From Paenibacillus eucommiae (lineage in GTDB: Bacteria > Bacillota > Bacilli > Paenibacillales > NBRC-103111), in the NCBI RefSeq assembly GCF_017874215.1, contig NZ_JAGGLB010000026.1, positions 86,160-150,159 on the forward strand: a DNA stretch of 64,000 nucleotides. The letters run 5' to 3'. The notes beneath the pieces were generated by a model. It searched no databases. It saw nothing but the letters and a program-made list of their open reading frames with translations, and was not told the origin of the DNA. A program made the translations under genes and the position numbers. Positions 25,887 through 33,932 of the stretch are shown here, piece by piece. Positions within the stretch are counted from its first letter, which is position 1; every line of letters starts with the position of its first letter.

Positions 25887-26651
25887 TTGGAACAACAATC
25901 ACATAAGGTGAAATCTGCAGACCGGGTGCTTGATATATTCGAGCTATTTACCGGGGGGACAGAATCCTACAATTTAACGGAGATTTCCAAAAATTTAAAT
26001 ATGCCGCCGAGCAGTACGTATCTTCTGCTTCAAAATATGCTAAAGCGCGGATACCTTGAGGTCGATAAATCAGGTAAGCAGTTCAGGATCGGGTACAAGC
26101 TTTTTATGATTCAGAATAGATACAGCCAGGGCACCAGCTTGAGCGAAGAGTTCTATCAAGTAGCGGAGAAAATCGCCTTTGACCTTAATGAGACTGTAAG
26201 CTTAGCGATCCGAAGCGGAAGCCAGCTTCATTATATTGGAGAGAAAATAAGCACGCAAGGGCTTCGTTATACTCCGAATCAAGGAGAAACACCACCGCTT
26301 CATGCGACTGCATCCGGCAAAATATTTCTGGCCCATATGACTAAGGAAGAACTGCTGGAGCTCTATCCAACTGAACAATTGGAGAAGATTACAGATAAGA
26401 CGATTGGTACTCTAACCGAGCTGCTAGAGGAGCTTGAGAAAGTCAAGAGCCGCGGCATTGGTTACAATATGGGGGAAACCGTAACGGGAGTTCACTGTGT
26501 AGCTGCAGCGGTATTTGATGCGGAGCAAAAGGTCGTAGCCTCCATTAGTATTTCAATTCCGGTGGTTAGGATTACAGATGAGTTATGGTCTAGAATACAT
26601 GATTGGATCGAGCGTGCGAGCTCAGAGCTTAGCCGAAAAGTGTACGGGTAA
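25887..26651 (+). CDS. IclR family transcriptional regulator
   Basis: A 254-residue regulator: winged helix at about 10-70 (RVLDIFELFTGG, SSTYLLLQNMLKRGYLE) and an IclR effector domain at about 80-250 (LHATASGKIFLAHM, GIGYNMGETVTGVHCVAAAVFD, SISISIPVVRI). IclR proteins sense small acids or ring compounds and control nearby catabolic genes. The start is TTG with AAGGGTGAG upstream. The following four genes form a tight run beginning 110 nt downstream with their own promoter, and are the natural target. Confidence 0.94.
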   Translation: MEQQSHKVKSADRVLDIFELFTGGTESYNLTEISKNLNMPPSSTYLLLQNMLKRGYLEVDKSGKQFRIGYKLFMIQNRYSQGTSLSEEFYQVAEKIAFDLNETVSLAIRSGSQLHYIGEKISTQGLRYTPNQGETPPLHATASGKIFLAHMTKEELLELYPTEQLEKITDKTIGTLTELLEELEKVKSRGIGYNMGETVTGVHCVAAAVFDAEQKVVASISISIPVVRITDELWSRIHDWIERASSELSRKVYG

Positions 26652-26680
26652 TGGAGTTGTAATGGAGTTGTAAATAAAGG

Positions 26681-26709
26681 TTGACTTTCCCTGAATAAAT
26701 ATTTACTAT
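26681..26709 (+). promoter_or_regulatory. Promoter of the SDR-creatininase operon
   Basis: TTGACT, a 17-nt spacer and TACTAT lie upstream of the SDR gene. An ATGGAGTTGTA direct repeat at 26651-26672, overlapping the end of the IclR gene, adjoins the -35 box and could be part of an operator. Confidence 0.55.
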
Positions 26710-26761
26710 GAAAGTGCTATATCGTGAAATTAATTCACATACGTAAAGGGAGAGAACAACT

Positions 26762-27523
26762 GTGGGTTCTTTACAGCTACAAGACAAAGTGATTCTGATT
26801 ACTGGTGCATTAGGTGCTGCCGGACGTGCGGCTATCGAGTTGTTTTTAGACAAAGGTGCTTTAGTTGCTGCAAGTGATATCAAAACTGTGGAACATTTCC
26901 CTGATTTGGAAGATTTGCAGAAGCAATATGGCAGCAACCGCCTGATTTATGTAGAAGCGGATTTTATGAAAGAAGATCAGGTTAAGGCAGTGATGGCGCA
27001 AATTAACAAGTATTTTGGCAGACTGAATGGGTCTTATCATAATGTATATATCAATGCTTGGGGGGATATTGCGAATTTATCCCTGGAGGAATGGGAGGCT
27101 TCCATTACAGGAACTTTAACCAGCACATTTCTCGTATGCAAATATGCCGCGGAGCTGATGATCGCTTCTGGCGGTGGCTCCATTGTTAACGTATCCTCGA
27201 TTTTGGGAGGAAAAATAGCCATGTCGCATAATGCCGGTTATGGTGCGGCCAAGGCGGGAGTAGAGCATTTGACACGAATTATTGCCGTTGAATATGCGGA
27301 GCATGGGATCCGTGCTAATGCCGTTGTTCCCGGTGATTTCAAGAACGAGCAGGTATATGCAACCATGTCGCAGGAGCACTTCGATACTATGAAGAAGACC
27401 ACATTGATTGGAAGAAGCGGAACACCGAATGAGATCAACGAGGTGGCAGCCTTTCTGCTTTCAGATGCTGCTTCCTATGTGACGGGTTCGATGTATCCAG
27501 TAAATGGAGGATTGGGAATATGA
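26762..27523 (+). CDS. Short-chain dehydrogenase/reductase
   Basis: A 253-residue SDR enzyme. The nucleotide-binding motif is TGALGAAGRA near residue 15, the catalytic Ser is in NVSSILGG and the YxxxK pair in GYGAAKAGVEHL; the end VTGSMYPVNGGLGI is typical. It should oxidise or reduce a hydroxyl/keto group with NAD(P). The start is GTG with AAAGGGAGAG upstream. The stop overlaps the next start (ATGA), so the two genes are translationally coupled. The substrate is unknown; context suggests a nitrogen-containing or cyclic compound. Confidence 0.92.
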   Translation: MGSLQLQDKVILITGALGAAGRAAIELFLDKGALVAASDIKTVEHFPDLEDLQKQYGSNRLIYVEADFMKEDQVKAVMAQINKYFGRLNGSYHNVYINAWGDIANLSLEEWEASITGTLTSTFLVCKYAAELMIASGGGSIVNVSSILGGKIAMSHNAGYGAAKAGVEHLTRIIAVEYAEHGIRANAVVPGDFKNEQVYATMSQEHFDTMKKTTLIGRSGTPNEINEVAAFLLSDAASYVTGSMYPVNGGLGI

Positions 27524-28299
27524 AGGATATACTACTACATTATAATACGCGGGAAGAAATTTCAGAGAAAGCCGCTGCCGGGTACGCAGTTGTCATTCCA
27601 CTTGCAGCAACAGAGCAGCACGGACCCCACTTGCCTGTGTTTACTGACAGCTTGATTTGCGAGCATATTGTAACTGAAGCGGTTCGTAAAGCTGCCGGTA
27701 CAGTTCCCTTGTTGATGGCTCCGGTACTTACAATTGGTTGTTCCCAGCATCACCTTTCCTACGGAGGCACACTTTCCTTCACTTCTGCTACGTATTTGCA
27801 GATGCTTAGGGATATTGGAGAAAGCTTAGTTAAAGACGGCTTTAAGAAAATTATTTTTGTTAACGGTCATGGAGGCAATGATCCGATTATGGTCCAGACG
27901 GCAAACGATCTGGCTGTTAATCATCCAATATGGGTAGCATCTACCGCTTATTGGAGTGTATCACGCGCGGCATTAAGCGATGTTAACGCGGCTGAAGTTG
28001 GTATGGTTCCAGGACACGCTGGCGGTTTTGAGACGGCTGCCATTATGGCGCTGAAACCAGAGCTGGTACGTACTGACCTTATTAATACAACGCATGTGAT
28101 GAGAGAATGGCTCAATTCTGGTCTGCCTGGAACGTTTATCGGGAAGCATCAGGAGCTGACTGGCTACGACGGCTACACCGATGCTCCAAACAAAGCGACC
28201 GCCGAACTGGGCAAAGTTTATCTGGCTGCTATTGCTAACAGTGTAGCTGATTGGTTAGTAAGTGTCGTACAAGCTATGGAAAAGGGACGTGAAGTGTAA
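27520..28299 (+). CDS. Creatininase family amidohydrolase
   Basis: A 259-residue member of the creatininase/MftE fold. Metal ligands are visible in PLAATEQHGPHLPVFTDS and FVNGHGGND; a later Glu-rich loop (VPGHAGGFETAAIMAL) completes the site. Members hydrolyse cyclic amides such as creatinine or trim peptides; here an amide or lactam substrate linked to the IclR operon is likely. It overlaps the SDR gene by 4 nt and its stop overlaps the next start by 1 nt. Confidence 0.92.
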   Translation: MKDILLHYNTREEISEKAAAGYAVVIPLAATEQHGPHLPVFTDSLICEHIVTEAVRKAAGTVPLLMAPVLTIGCSQHHLSYGGTLSFTSATYLQMLRDIGESLVKDGFKKIIFVNGHGGNDPIMVQTANDLAVNHPIWVASTAYWSVSRAALSDVNAAEVGMVPGHAGGFETAAIMALKPELVRTDLINTTHVMREWLNSGLPGTFIGKHQELTGYDGYTDAPNKATAELGKVYLAAIANSVADWLVSVVQAMEKGREV

Positions 28300-29423
28300 T
28301 GACCGCCAAGCACTCCATTCCTAAGGGTAATGCCAAGAGAGTCGCTGTTATTGTCACAGAGTATAGATTCAATTCCCATGCCGATGTTATTCTAGGCAGA
28401 TTACTGGGTGATCTTGATTATGTACCAAGGGTTGAAGTGGTTTCGCTTTACACAGATCAGGTTCCGGATAACGACATGAGCGTAGAAGAAGCTGCGCGGT
28501 GCGACGTCCCGATCTATGCGAGAATTGAAGAAGCCATCAAAGTCCCTTATTCCAAAGGCGGGCTTGATGGTGTGATTATCATCGGTGAGCACGGGGAATA
28601 TCCTCTGGATGAACGGGGCTGCAAAAGCTATCCGCGCCGGCGTTTACTGGATGAAGTGTTACAAGCCTTGGATGATTTGCAATTGAATATTCCTATCTTT
28701 TCGGATAAGCACTTATCTTACAATATTGAAGACACGTTTTGGATGTATAATGAGGTGCAGAAGCGGAATATTCCATTTTTTGCCGGGTCTTCGATTCCGC
28801 ATTGCCCGTATGTACCGGCTTTCGACCTGCAGCTTTTGGAGGATGCCGAACAATTATTGGTGATCAGCTATTCGACCGAGTATGAAGCCTATGGGTATCA
28901 CGGTCTGGAGACACTGCAATCCATTGCGGAGAAGCGGGCTGGCGGAGAAACGGGCGTTCGGTCTGTGCAGGCTTTTAAAGGAGAACGATTAGGGGAAACC
29001 GTGGAAGATTACCCGGCAGAGCTGATCGAGAAGGCATGCGCTGTATATGATCCTTCCGGCTCCCTGTATGCCAAGCATAAAGATGATCTTATGGTGCTTT
29101 TTGTCGTAGAATATGTGGATGGAACCAAAGGTTATGTCATTCAGCATCCGAACTGGGTGGAGCAATGGGGCTTTGCATTCCGCCGCAGCACAGGCGACAT
29201 AGTCGCAGCTATTTGTGAGAGCGAGCTGCAGCGTCCGTTCGGGCACTTTGCAACTTTAACACGAATGATCGAAGATTTCATCATTACAGGAGTAGAGCCG
29301 TTTCCGGCCAAGCGCGTATTATTTTCTAGCGCATTAATTAACTACGGCATGGATTCCTTGCATCAACAAGGTAAGCGGATAGAAACACCAGAGCTAGCCA
29401 ATGAAAGCTACTCTGGATCATAA
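28299..29423 (+). CDS. Conserved protein of unknown function in catabolic operon
   Basis: A 374-residue soluble protein without membrane segments or signal peptide. The N-terminus has a Rossmann-like pattern (RVAVIVTEYRFNSHADVILGRLL) and the middle contains IFSDKHLSYN and FFAGSSIPHCPYVPAF. The layout recalls Gfo/Idh/MocA-like oxidoreductases without their canonical GxGxxG and EKP motifs. It starts on the last base of the creatininase stop codon, so it is surely co-expressed with it. The operon context suggests an enzyme acting on the same substrate. I cannot name a reaction. Confidence 0.85.
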   Translation: MTAKHSIPKGNAKRVAVIVTEYRFNSHADVILGRLLGDLDYVPRVEVVSLYTDQVPDNDMSVEEAARCDVPIYARIEEAIKVPYSKGGLDGVIIIGEHGEYPLDERGCKSYPRRRLLDEVLQALDDLQLNIPIFSDKHLSYNIEDTFWMYNEVQKRNIPFFAGSSIPHCPYVPAFDLQLLEDAEQLLVISYSTEYEAYGYHGLETLQSIAEKRAGGETGVRSVQAFKGERLGETVEDYPAELIEKACAVYDPSGSLYAKHKDDLMVLFVVEYVDGTKGYVIQHPNWVEQWGFAFRRSTGDIVAAICESELQRPFGHFATLTRMIEDFIITGVEPFPAKRVLFSSALINYGMDSLHQQGKRIETPELANESYSGS

Positions 29424-29453
29424 AGAATAGCTGAGAGCATAATGGAGGATATT

Positions 29454-29837
29454 TTGAGTATGAATGAGCGGATTGCACCAGAAACTTTAACCGATTTGCC
29501 TTTTTCCAGTGCCTTTGAAACTGAAGGTGTGATCTATGTTTCAGGGCAGGGCGGAATCGATGTGGAGACGGGTGAAATCGTTGGCTCCGATATCGAATCG
29601 CAGACTATAGCCACGATGGAGAACATCCGTAGGATACTCGCATCCCAAGGTTTGGGTATGGAGCATATCGTCAAGACAAACATCTATCTGACTGATCGCA
29701 ATCTGTATACCAGATTCAATGACACGTACAGAACTTTCTTCAATGCTCCATTTCCTGCACGTACTGCGATTTATTGTGATTTGAATTATGATTTATTAGT
29801 TGAGATAGACGCGATCGCTGTACGCAGGCCCTTATAA
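29454..29837 (+). CDS. RidA family protein
   Basis: About 127 residues of the YjgF/YER057c/UK114 family, trimeric deaminases that hydrolyse reactive enamine/imine intermediates. Typical segments are YVSGQGGIDVETGEIVG, QTIATMENIRRIL, IVKTNIYLTD and FPARTAIYCDLN; the key Arg is in PARTA. An ATG at 29442 overlaps the GGAGG site, so TTG 29454 (5 nt from the site) or ATG 29460 (11 nt) is the true start. It closes the IclR operon and fits a pathway that makes imine intermediates. Confidence 0.9.
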   Translation: MSMNERIAPETLTDLPFSSAFETEGVIYVSGQGGIDVETGEIVGSDIESQTIATMENIRRILASQGLGMEHIVKTNIYLTDRNLYTRFNDTYRTFFNAPFPARTAIYCDLNYDLLVEIDAIAVRRPL

Positions 29838-29870
29838 ACTGAACTTCTAAAAAATGAATACATTCCCAGG

Positions 29871-29917
29871 CAGAAAGAAAGCTATCTTATTCGTAAATGA
29901 ATGATAGCTTTCTTTCC
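29871..29917. terminator. Hairpin terminator closing the RidA operon
   Basis: A long stem, AGAAAGAAAGCTATC against GATAGCTTTCTTTC, has an inner ATTC/GAAT extension. The A-rich and T-rich flanks allow termination on either strand. The remaining gap to 30121 shows no convincing gene. Confidence 0.7.
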
Positions 29918-30121
29918 TGTTTATCGGGAAGTACGTCTATTATACATATAGATGAGCGCGGCGAAAAATCGGAAGCTGGAAGCGTTGGCTTGGCTGGCGG
30001 GCAGAAAGGAAAGTAGATAAGGAAAGCAGCTAGGCAAAAAAGGGGGGATTTCTTGTAAACTACGCTATTTTCAGCTTATTTATTTGGAGGGAATGCTGGA
30101 TATTTTTGTCCCTAACCTTGC

Positions 30122-31312
30122 CTAAGCCGGCTCTTCGATTTTTTCTTTCCTAGTTTTCCTCACTGGCATATCAGGAAGCTCATTGACGGAAACGACTTTA
30201 TCCGTTTTCTTATCTGGTTTAACCCAGTGGACCTCGTTTCCAAGCAAATCATCGAACCAAGCCGCATCCTCGGGGCAATCCAGGATCATGAACTTGCCAT
30301 ACTCGTTATCGCGGGATTGATGATATTTCAGATAAGCCTTGCCATTCTCGATGGCTAATATTTCGATTTTCCCTGATGTATGACTCATCGATAAGCGTAC
30401 TCTTTTACCGAGGCCAGATGTTCTTGCTTTGGCTTCTTCAACAAGGTTATACACTTTCTCCAGAGGGAGAACAAATTCATAATTTCCGGCAACGGGGCGG
30501 TTAATGAAGAAATAATAGGGTGTGACTCCAGCCCAGGATAGCTTATCGAGCAGCTCACCGAGCACTTTGGGATCGTCGTTGATGCCTTTAAGCACAGGAG
30601 TTTGGTTGACGACGATCGCGCCTGCCTTGTGCAGTGCGTCAAATCCCCGTTTGGCTTCTGGTGTAATTTCACGCGGGTGATTGATATGGGCCATCACATA
30701 AATACGTTGTTCGGGAGAAGAAAATTCGCGAATCGTTTCGAGGAGCTCCTCGTCTTCATAAATTCGCATGGGGTTGAACACAGGCATCTTGGATCCCAGC
30801 CGAATGATCTTCACATGCTCGATTTCACGCAATCTTTCAAAGATCATGCGCAGCTTCGGGGTGGCAAGCAGCAGGCTGTCTCCGCCAGTCAACAGAACAT
30901 TGTTGATTTCCGGATGCTCTGCAATGTAATTGAGTCCTGGCTCGACATCCATTAAAGCTTCTTTCACATCGTTTCGGAAAAGACGCTTCCGGAAGCAGTA
31001 GCGGCAATAGGCACCACAAACCTCGGATACAATTAACAGTGCTGTCGTCCGATATTTGTGCTGGCAGCCTGGAACTACATAATTAGTGTCCTCATCCGAG
31101 GCATCCCAGCGTCCATATTCCTCTAGTTCTCCTTCGTTAGGAATAACGAGCTTCTTAATGGGATCGAGGGGATCATTCCAATTGATTAATTGTAAATAAT
31201 AGTCGTTTACCCGAAAAACAAATTTTTCCGTAATCTGCTTTAAACGTTTCCTTTCCTCTTCAGGTATGTTGGTGATTTTGTCGATATCAGTAATATACTT
31301 TGGCTGGGCCAT
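30122..31312 (-). CDS. KamA family radical SAM protein (lysine 2,3-aminomutase-like)
   Basis: About 396 residues. The radical SAM cluster motif is CGAYCRYCF near residues 99-106, preceded by the family segment PGCQHKYRTTALLIVSEV, and followed by NNVLLTGGDSLLL and MAHINHPRE. Lysine 2,3-aminomutases convert L-lysine to beta-lysine using SAM and PLP. The PLP-type Lys region is consistent but the C-terminus is shorter than in classical KamA, so the substrate is uncertain. The first ATG (31318) abuts the GGGAGG site, so the ATG at 31312 is preferred. A c-di-AMP riboswitch lies upstream. No beta-lysine acetyltransferase gene is adjacent. Confidence 0.9.
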   Translation of the reverse strand: MAQPKYITDIDKITNIPEEERKRLKQITEKFVFRVNDYYLQLINWNDPLDPIKKLVIPNEGELEEYGRWDASDEDTNYVVPGCQHKYRTTALLIVSEVCGAYCRYCFRKRLFRNDVKEALMDVEPGLNYIAEHPEINNVLLTGGDSLLLATPKLRMIFERLREIEHVKIIRLGSKMPVFNPMRIYEDEELLETIREFSSPEQRIYVMAHINHPREITPEAKRGFDALHKAGAIVVNQTPVLKGINDDPKVLGELLDKLSWAGVTPYYFFINRPVAGNYEFVLPLEKVYNLVEEAKARTSGLGKRVRLSMSHTSGKIEILAIENGKAYLKYHQSRDNEYGKFMILDCPEDAAWFDDLLGNEVHWVKPDKKTDKVVSVNELPDMPVRKTRKEKIEEPA

Positions 31313-31451
31313 GTGCATTCCTCCCTAGTTTTTGTGTACTACTAATAATTAACGCTTTGACGCTTTAATGTGATCGATCTTTTGGCTGCAAAAAAGACCC
31401 CATAGCAAGCAGAAGCGGATTAAGCTTCTGCGAAACAGGGCCCAAATAACA

Positions 31452-31478
31452 CAAAAAGACCCTGTTCAATAGGGTCAG
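31452..31478 (-). terminator. Riboswitch-linked terminator before kamA-like gene
   Basis: On the minus strand GACCCT...AGGGTC with an ATTGAAC loop is followed by TTTTT. TGACCC of this stem is complementary to GGGTCA just after the riboswitch core, so an alternative antiterminator pairing exists. A second hairpin (GCAGAAGC/GCTTCTGC near 31412-31435, then GGGGTCTTTTTT) lies closer to the gene. Confidence 0.7.
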
Positions 31479-31514
31479 TAAAAATTCAGTATTAAATACC
31501 AAAAGATTGACCCA

Positions 31515-31645
31515 TCTACTGCTGACGAGGTTAGCTGACGGACTCGGGAAGATGGTTCCCTACGGTTCTACATGAACAACGATTCGCCCCTGATACTAAT
31601 GGTTCCCCCGCTTTGTGGTCATCCGATCACAAATTAAGCGTAAAC
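31515..31645 (-). promoter_or_regulatory. c-di-AMP riboswitch (ydaO/yuaA type)
   Basis: Read on the minus strand, the region contains the conserved blocks of the ydaO class in order: CGCTTAATTT at the 5' end, GCGGGGGAACCA, GGGGCGAATC, TAGGGAACC, CCCGAGTCCGTCAGCTAACC and TCGTCAGC at the 3' end. The class binds cyclic di-AMP and usually turns genes for potassium uptake, osmolytes or wall remodelling off. It precedes a terminator and the KamA-family gene. The 3' strand of the P1 helix overlaps GGGTCAA, which can instead pair with the terminator, suggesting an OFF switch. Assignment is by motif recognition. Confidence 0.85.
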
Positions 31646-31677
31646 CAAGTATACCTTACAGAGCAGAAATATGTCAA

Positions 31678-32595
31678 TTATAAATCTGGGTTTAATTGGG
31701 ATTTGGGGTATTCCGGTTCAAAGCTGTCCCGGACAAAGCGGATCCAGCCCCGGGAAGCATGGGAAAGATATTGATGTTTGCGCCATATGATGGCCAAATT
31801 CCAATGAACCTTGGGCTCATTCATGCGAATAGCGCTAATTTGGGAAGCGTCCAGCTTCTTGCAAATGGTTTCTGGCAAAAGTGAGATGCCCAGATCGGCC
31901 GCGACCATTTCGCTAATCATATCCCACTGTGTGCTTTCATAGGTCACATTCGGTTCAAAACCGTTGCGAACGCATGCTTCACGCACCCTATCGTGCAGGG
32001 CAAAGCCTTTGCGGAACAAAATAAACGATTCTTTTTGCAAGTCGAGTAAAGAAATTTGGCTGCTCTCTGCAAGAGGGTGCTTGGCATTGAGAACTAGCAT
32101 AAGCTCTCGCTGTACCAGCGGCACGACTTCAAACAGTTCTTCATCGACGGGCAGCACGGTAACCCCGAGGTCAATGCTGCCCTCCAGCAAAGATTGCTCG
32201 ATTAATTTACCTCCTTCTTCGACGAGTTGAATCGTGATCTGCGGGTATTGCTTATGAAATCCGGCGATAATTTTCGGGAAAAAGCTTGCGCCAATAACGG
32301 GGGGGAGGCCGAGAGTAAACTTCCCTTTCTTCATTTCCTTTACATCTGTCAGGGCGAAACGAAGGTTTTCCAGTGCTTTCATAATAATTTGCGCATGAGC
32401 CTGCACGACTTCTCCGGCGTCGGTCAAATGAATGCGGCGGGTCGAGCGGTCGAACAAGAGCACATCGAGCTCTTCCTCCAGGCTTTTGACCATTTTACTT
32501 AAAGTGGGCTGGGAGAGGTGCAGATTGTGTCCTGCTTTGGAAAAGCTTGCTTGCTCAGCTACCTCCAAAAAGTAGCTTAACTGCCGTACATCCAT
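31678..32595 (-). CDS. LysR family transcriptional regulator
   Basis: A 305-residue LysR regulator. The N-terminal winged helix (MDVRQLSYFLEVAEQASFSKAG, LSQPTLSKMVKSLEEELDV) is followed by the two-lobed effector domain (about 90-290). AGGAGG precedes the ATG by 5 nt. It is divergent from the thiolase/CoA-transferase operon with a 125-nt gap holding a LysR-type inverted repeat, so it most likely controls that operon, perhaps in response to a short-chain acid or acyl-CoA. Confidence 0.94.
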   Translation of the reverse strand: MDVRQLSYFLEVAEQASFSKAGHNLHLSQPTLSKMVKSLEEELDVLLFDRSTRRIHLTDAGEVVQAHAQIIMKALENLRFALTDVKEMKKGKFTLGLPPVIGASFFPKIIAGFHKQYPQITIQLVEEGGKLIEQSLLEGSIDLGVTVLPVDEELFEVVPLVQRELMLVLNAKHPLAESSQISLLDLQKESFILFRKGFALHDRVREACVRNGFEPNVTYESTQWDMISEMVAADLGISLLPETICKKLDASQISAIRMNEPKVHWNLAIIWRKHQYLSHASRGWIRFVRDSFEPEYPKSQLNPDL

Positions 32596-32613
32596 GGAGT
32601 CCTCCTATATATA

Positions 32614-32632
32614 ACTTTTATTCATATAAAGT
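32614..32632. promoter_or_regulatory. Candidate LysR-type binding site
   Basis: The inverted repeat ACTTT-N9-AAAGT lies 18 nt upstream of the LysR start codon in the divergent intergenic region. Its spacing suits LysR binding; no direct evidence. Confidence 0.45.
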
Positions 32633-32655
32633 ATTCTATTTATGTATTTTACCAA

Positions 32656-32669
32656 TGAAAGCGCTCATA
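32656..32669. promoter_or_regulatory. Candidate cre site (CcpA operator)
   Basis: TGAAAGCGCTCATA matches the consensus TGWAANCGNTNWCA at 13 of 14 positions. It lies 52 nt before the thiolase start codon, so carbon catabolite control of the operon is plausible. Confidence 0.55.
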
Positions 32670-32720
32670 GTAAAATAAACCTAAGAACTTTTTACTTAAC
32701 AGGAAAGGAAGAGAATAACC

Positions 32721-33908
32721 ATGCCTGCAGATGAGGTTGTTATTGTCAGCGCCGTTCGTACGCCGATCGGCAGCTTTAATGGGGTATTTAAGGATATTTC
32801 GGCCGTAAAATTAGGAGCGATTGCGATACAAGCCGCACTCAGCCGTGCAGCTCTAGATTTCACTGAGGTTGATGAGGTGATTATGGGCAACGTACTGCAA
32901 GCCGGTTTAGGGCAAAATCCTGCCCGCCAAGCCGCGTTGGCCGCAGGTCTCCCGCAGGAAATTCCTGCTATGACGGTTAATAAAGTATGCGGCTCCGGAC
33001 TCAAAGCTGTACAACTCGCTTGGCAGTCGATCCGCAGTGGTGAAAGCGAAGTCGTAGTAGCTGGCGGAATGGAAAATATGAGCCAGGCTCCCTATTTATT
33101 GAAGGGTGCACGCTCTGGATTTGCGATGGGGGATCAGACGATGGTGGACAGCATGATCCGTGACGGATTATGGTGCGCAACCAACGATTATCATATGGGG
33201 ATAACGGCTGAGAATGTGTGCGACATGTATCATCTTAGCCGTGAGCAGCAGGATCAATTTGCCTACGAGAGCCAAAGGAAAGCCGCGGCTGCTATAACGG
33301 AGGGGCGATTTAAGGATGAAATCGTCCAGGTAGAGGTGCCGCAGCGCAGAGGCGAGCCGCTGCGTGTGGAGCAGGACGAATATCCGCGTCCGGACACAAG
33401 CCCGGAGGGGCTTGCGAAGCTGCGGCCTGCTTTTAAGAAGGACGGTACGGTGACCGCCGGCAATGCCTCCGGCATCAATGACGGCGCTGCCGCGCTTGTT
33501 ATCATGAGCGGGAGAAAGGCGGCAGCATTGGGGCTTACCCCGCTGGCCGTTATCCGCTCGAACGCAATCGCCGGGGTTGATCCGGCCATCATGGGGATCG
33601 GACCTGTTCCGGCAGCGAAGAAAGCGCTGGAAAAGGCAGGCCTGACGATGGCGGATATGCAGCTTATCGAAGCGAATGAAGCTTTTGCTGCACAGTCGCT
33701 TGCTTTTGCCAGCCATTTCGATTTTGATCCTGGCATTCTTAATGTTAGCGGCGGTGCCATTGCGCTTGGTCATCCGATCGGTGCCAGCGGAGCGCGTATT
33801 TTGGTTACGCTGCTGCATGAAATGAAACGCAGAGATGCCCGGTACGGTCTTGCAGCTTTATGCATCGGCGGGGGACAGGGGATTTCCACAATCGTTGAGA
33901 GAGTTTAA
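32721..33908 (+). CDS. Acetyl-CoA C-acetyltransferase (thiolase)
   Basis: A 395-residue thiolase that cleaves acetoacetyl-CoA to two acetyl-CoA or condenses them. All catalytic residues are present: Cys90 (KVCGSGLKAV), His351 (GHPIGASGAR) and Cys381 (LCIGGGQG). A ribosome binding site (AGGAAAGGAAGAG) precedes the ATG. It is the first gene of a three-gene operon with the two CoA-transferase subunits, which together activate acetoacetate and split it to acetyl-CoA. Likely controlled by the divergent LysR protein and by CcpA. Confidence 0.96.
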   Translation: MPADEVVIVSAVRTPIGSFNGVFKDISAVKLGAIAIQAALSRAALDFTEVDEVIMGNVLQAGLGQNPARQAALAAGLPQEIPAMTVNKVCGSGLKAVQLAWQSIRSGESEVVVAGGMENMSQAPYLLKGARSGFAMGDQTMVDSMIRDGLWCATNDYHMGITAENVCDMYHLSREQQDQFAYESQRKAAAAITEGRFKDEIVQVEVPQRRGEPLRVEQDEYPRPDTSPEGLAKLRPAFKKDGTVTAGNASGINDGAAALVIMSGRKAAALGLTPLAVIRSNAIAGVDPAIMGIGPVPAAKKALEKAGLTMADMQLIEANEAFAAQSLAFASHFDFDPGILNVSGGAIALGHPIGASGARILVTLLHEMKRRDARYGLAALCIGGGQGISTIVERV

Positions 33909-33932
33909 TAAAAGGAAAGGGAGCTGTTGAGC

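Noticed and set aside
31515..31645. Lysine riboswitch (L box) upstream of the KamA-family gene
   Set aside because: Considered because of the lysine link, but the conserved blocks match the ydaO/c-di-AMP class and not the lysine aptamer.
33168..33818. Long antisense frames over the thiolase gene
   Set aside because: The thiolase has all catalytic residues; the antisense frames lack sites and recognisable domains.
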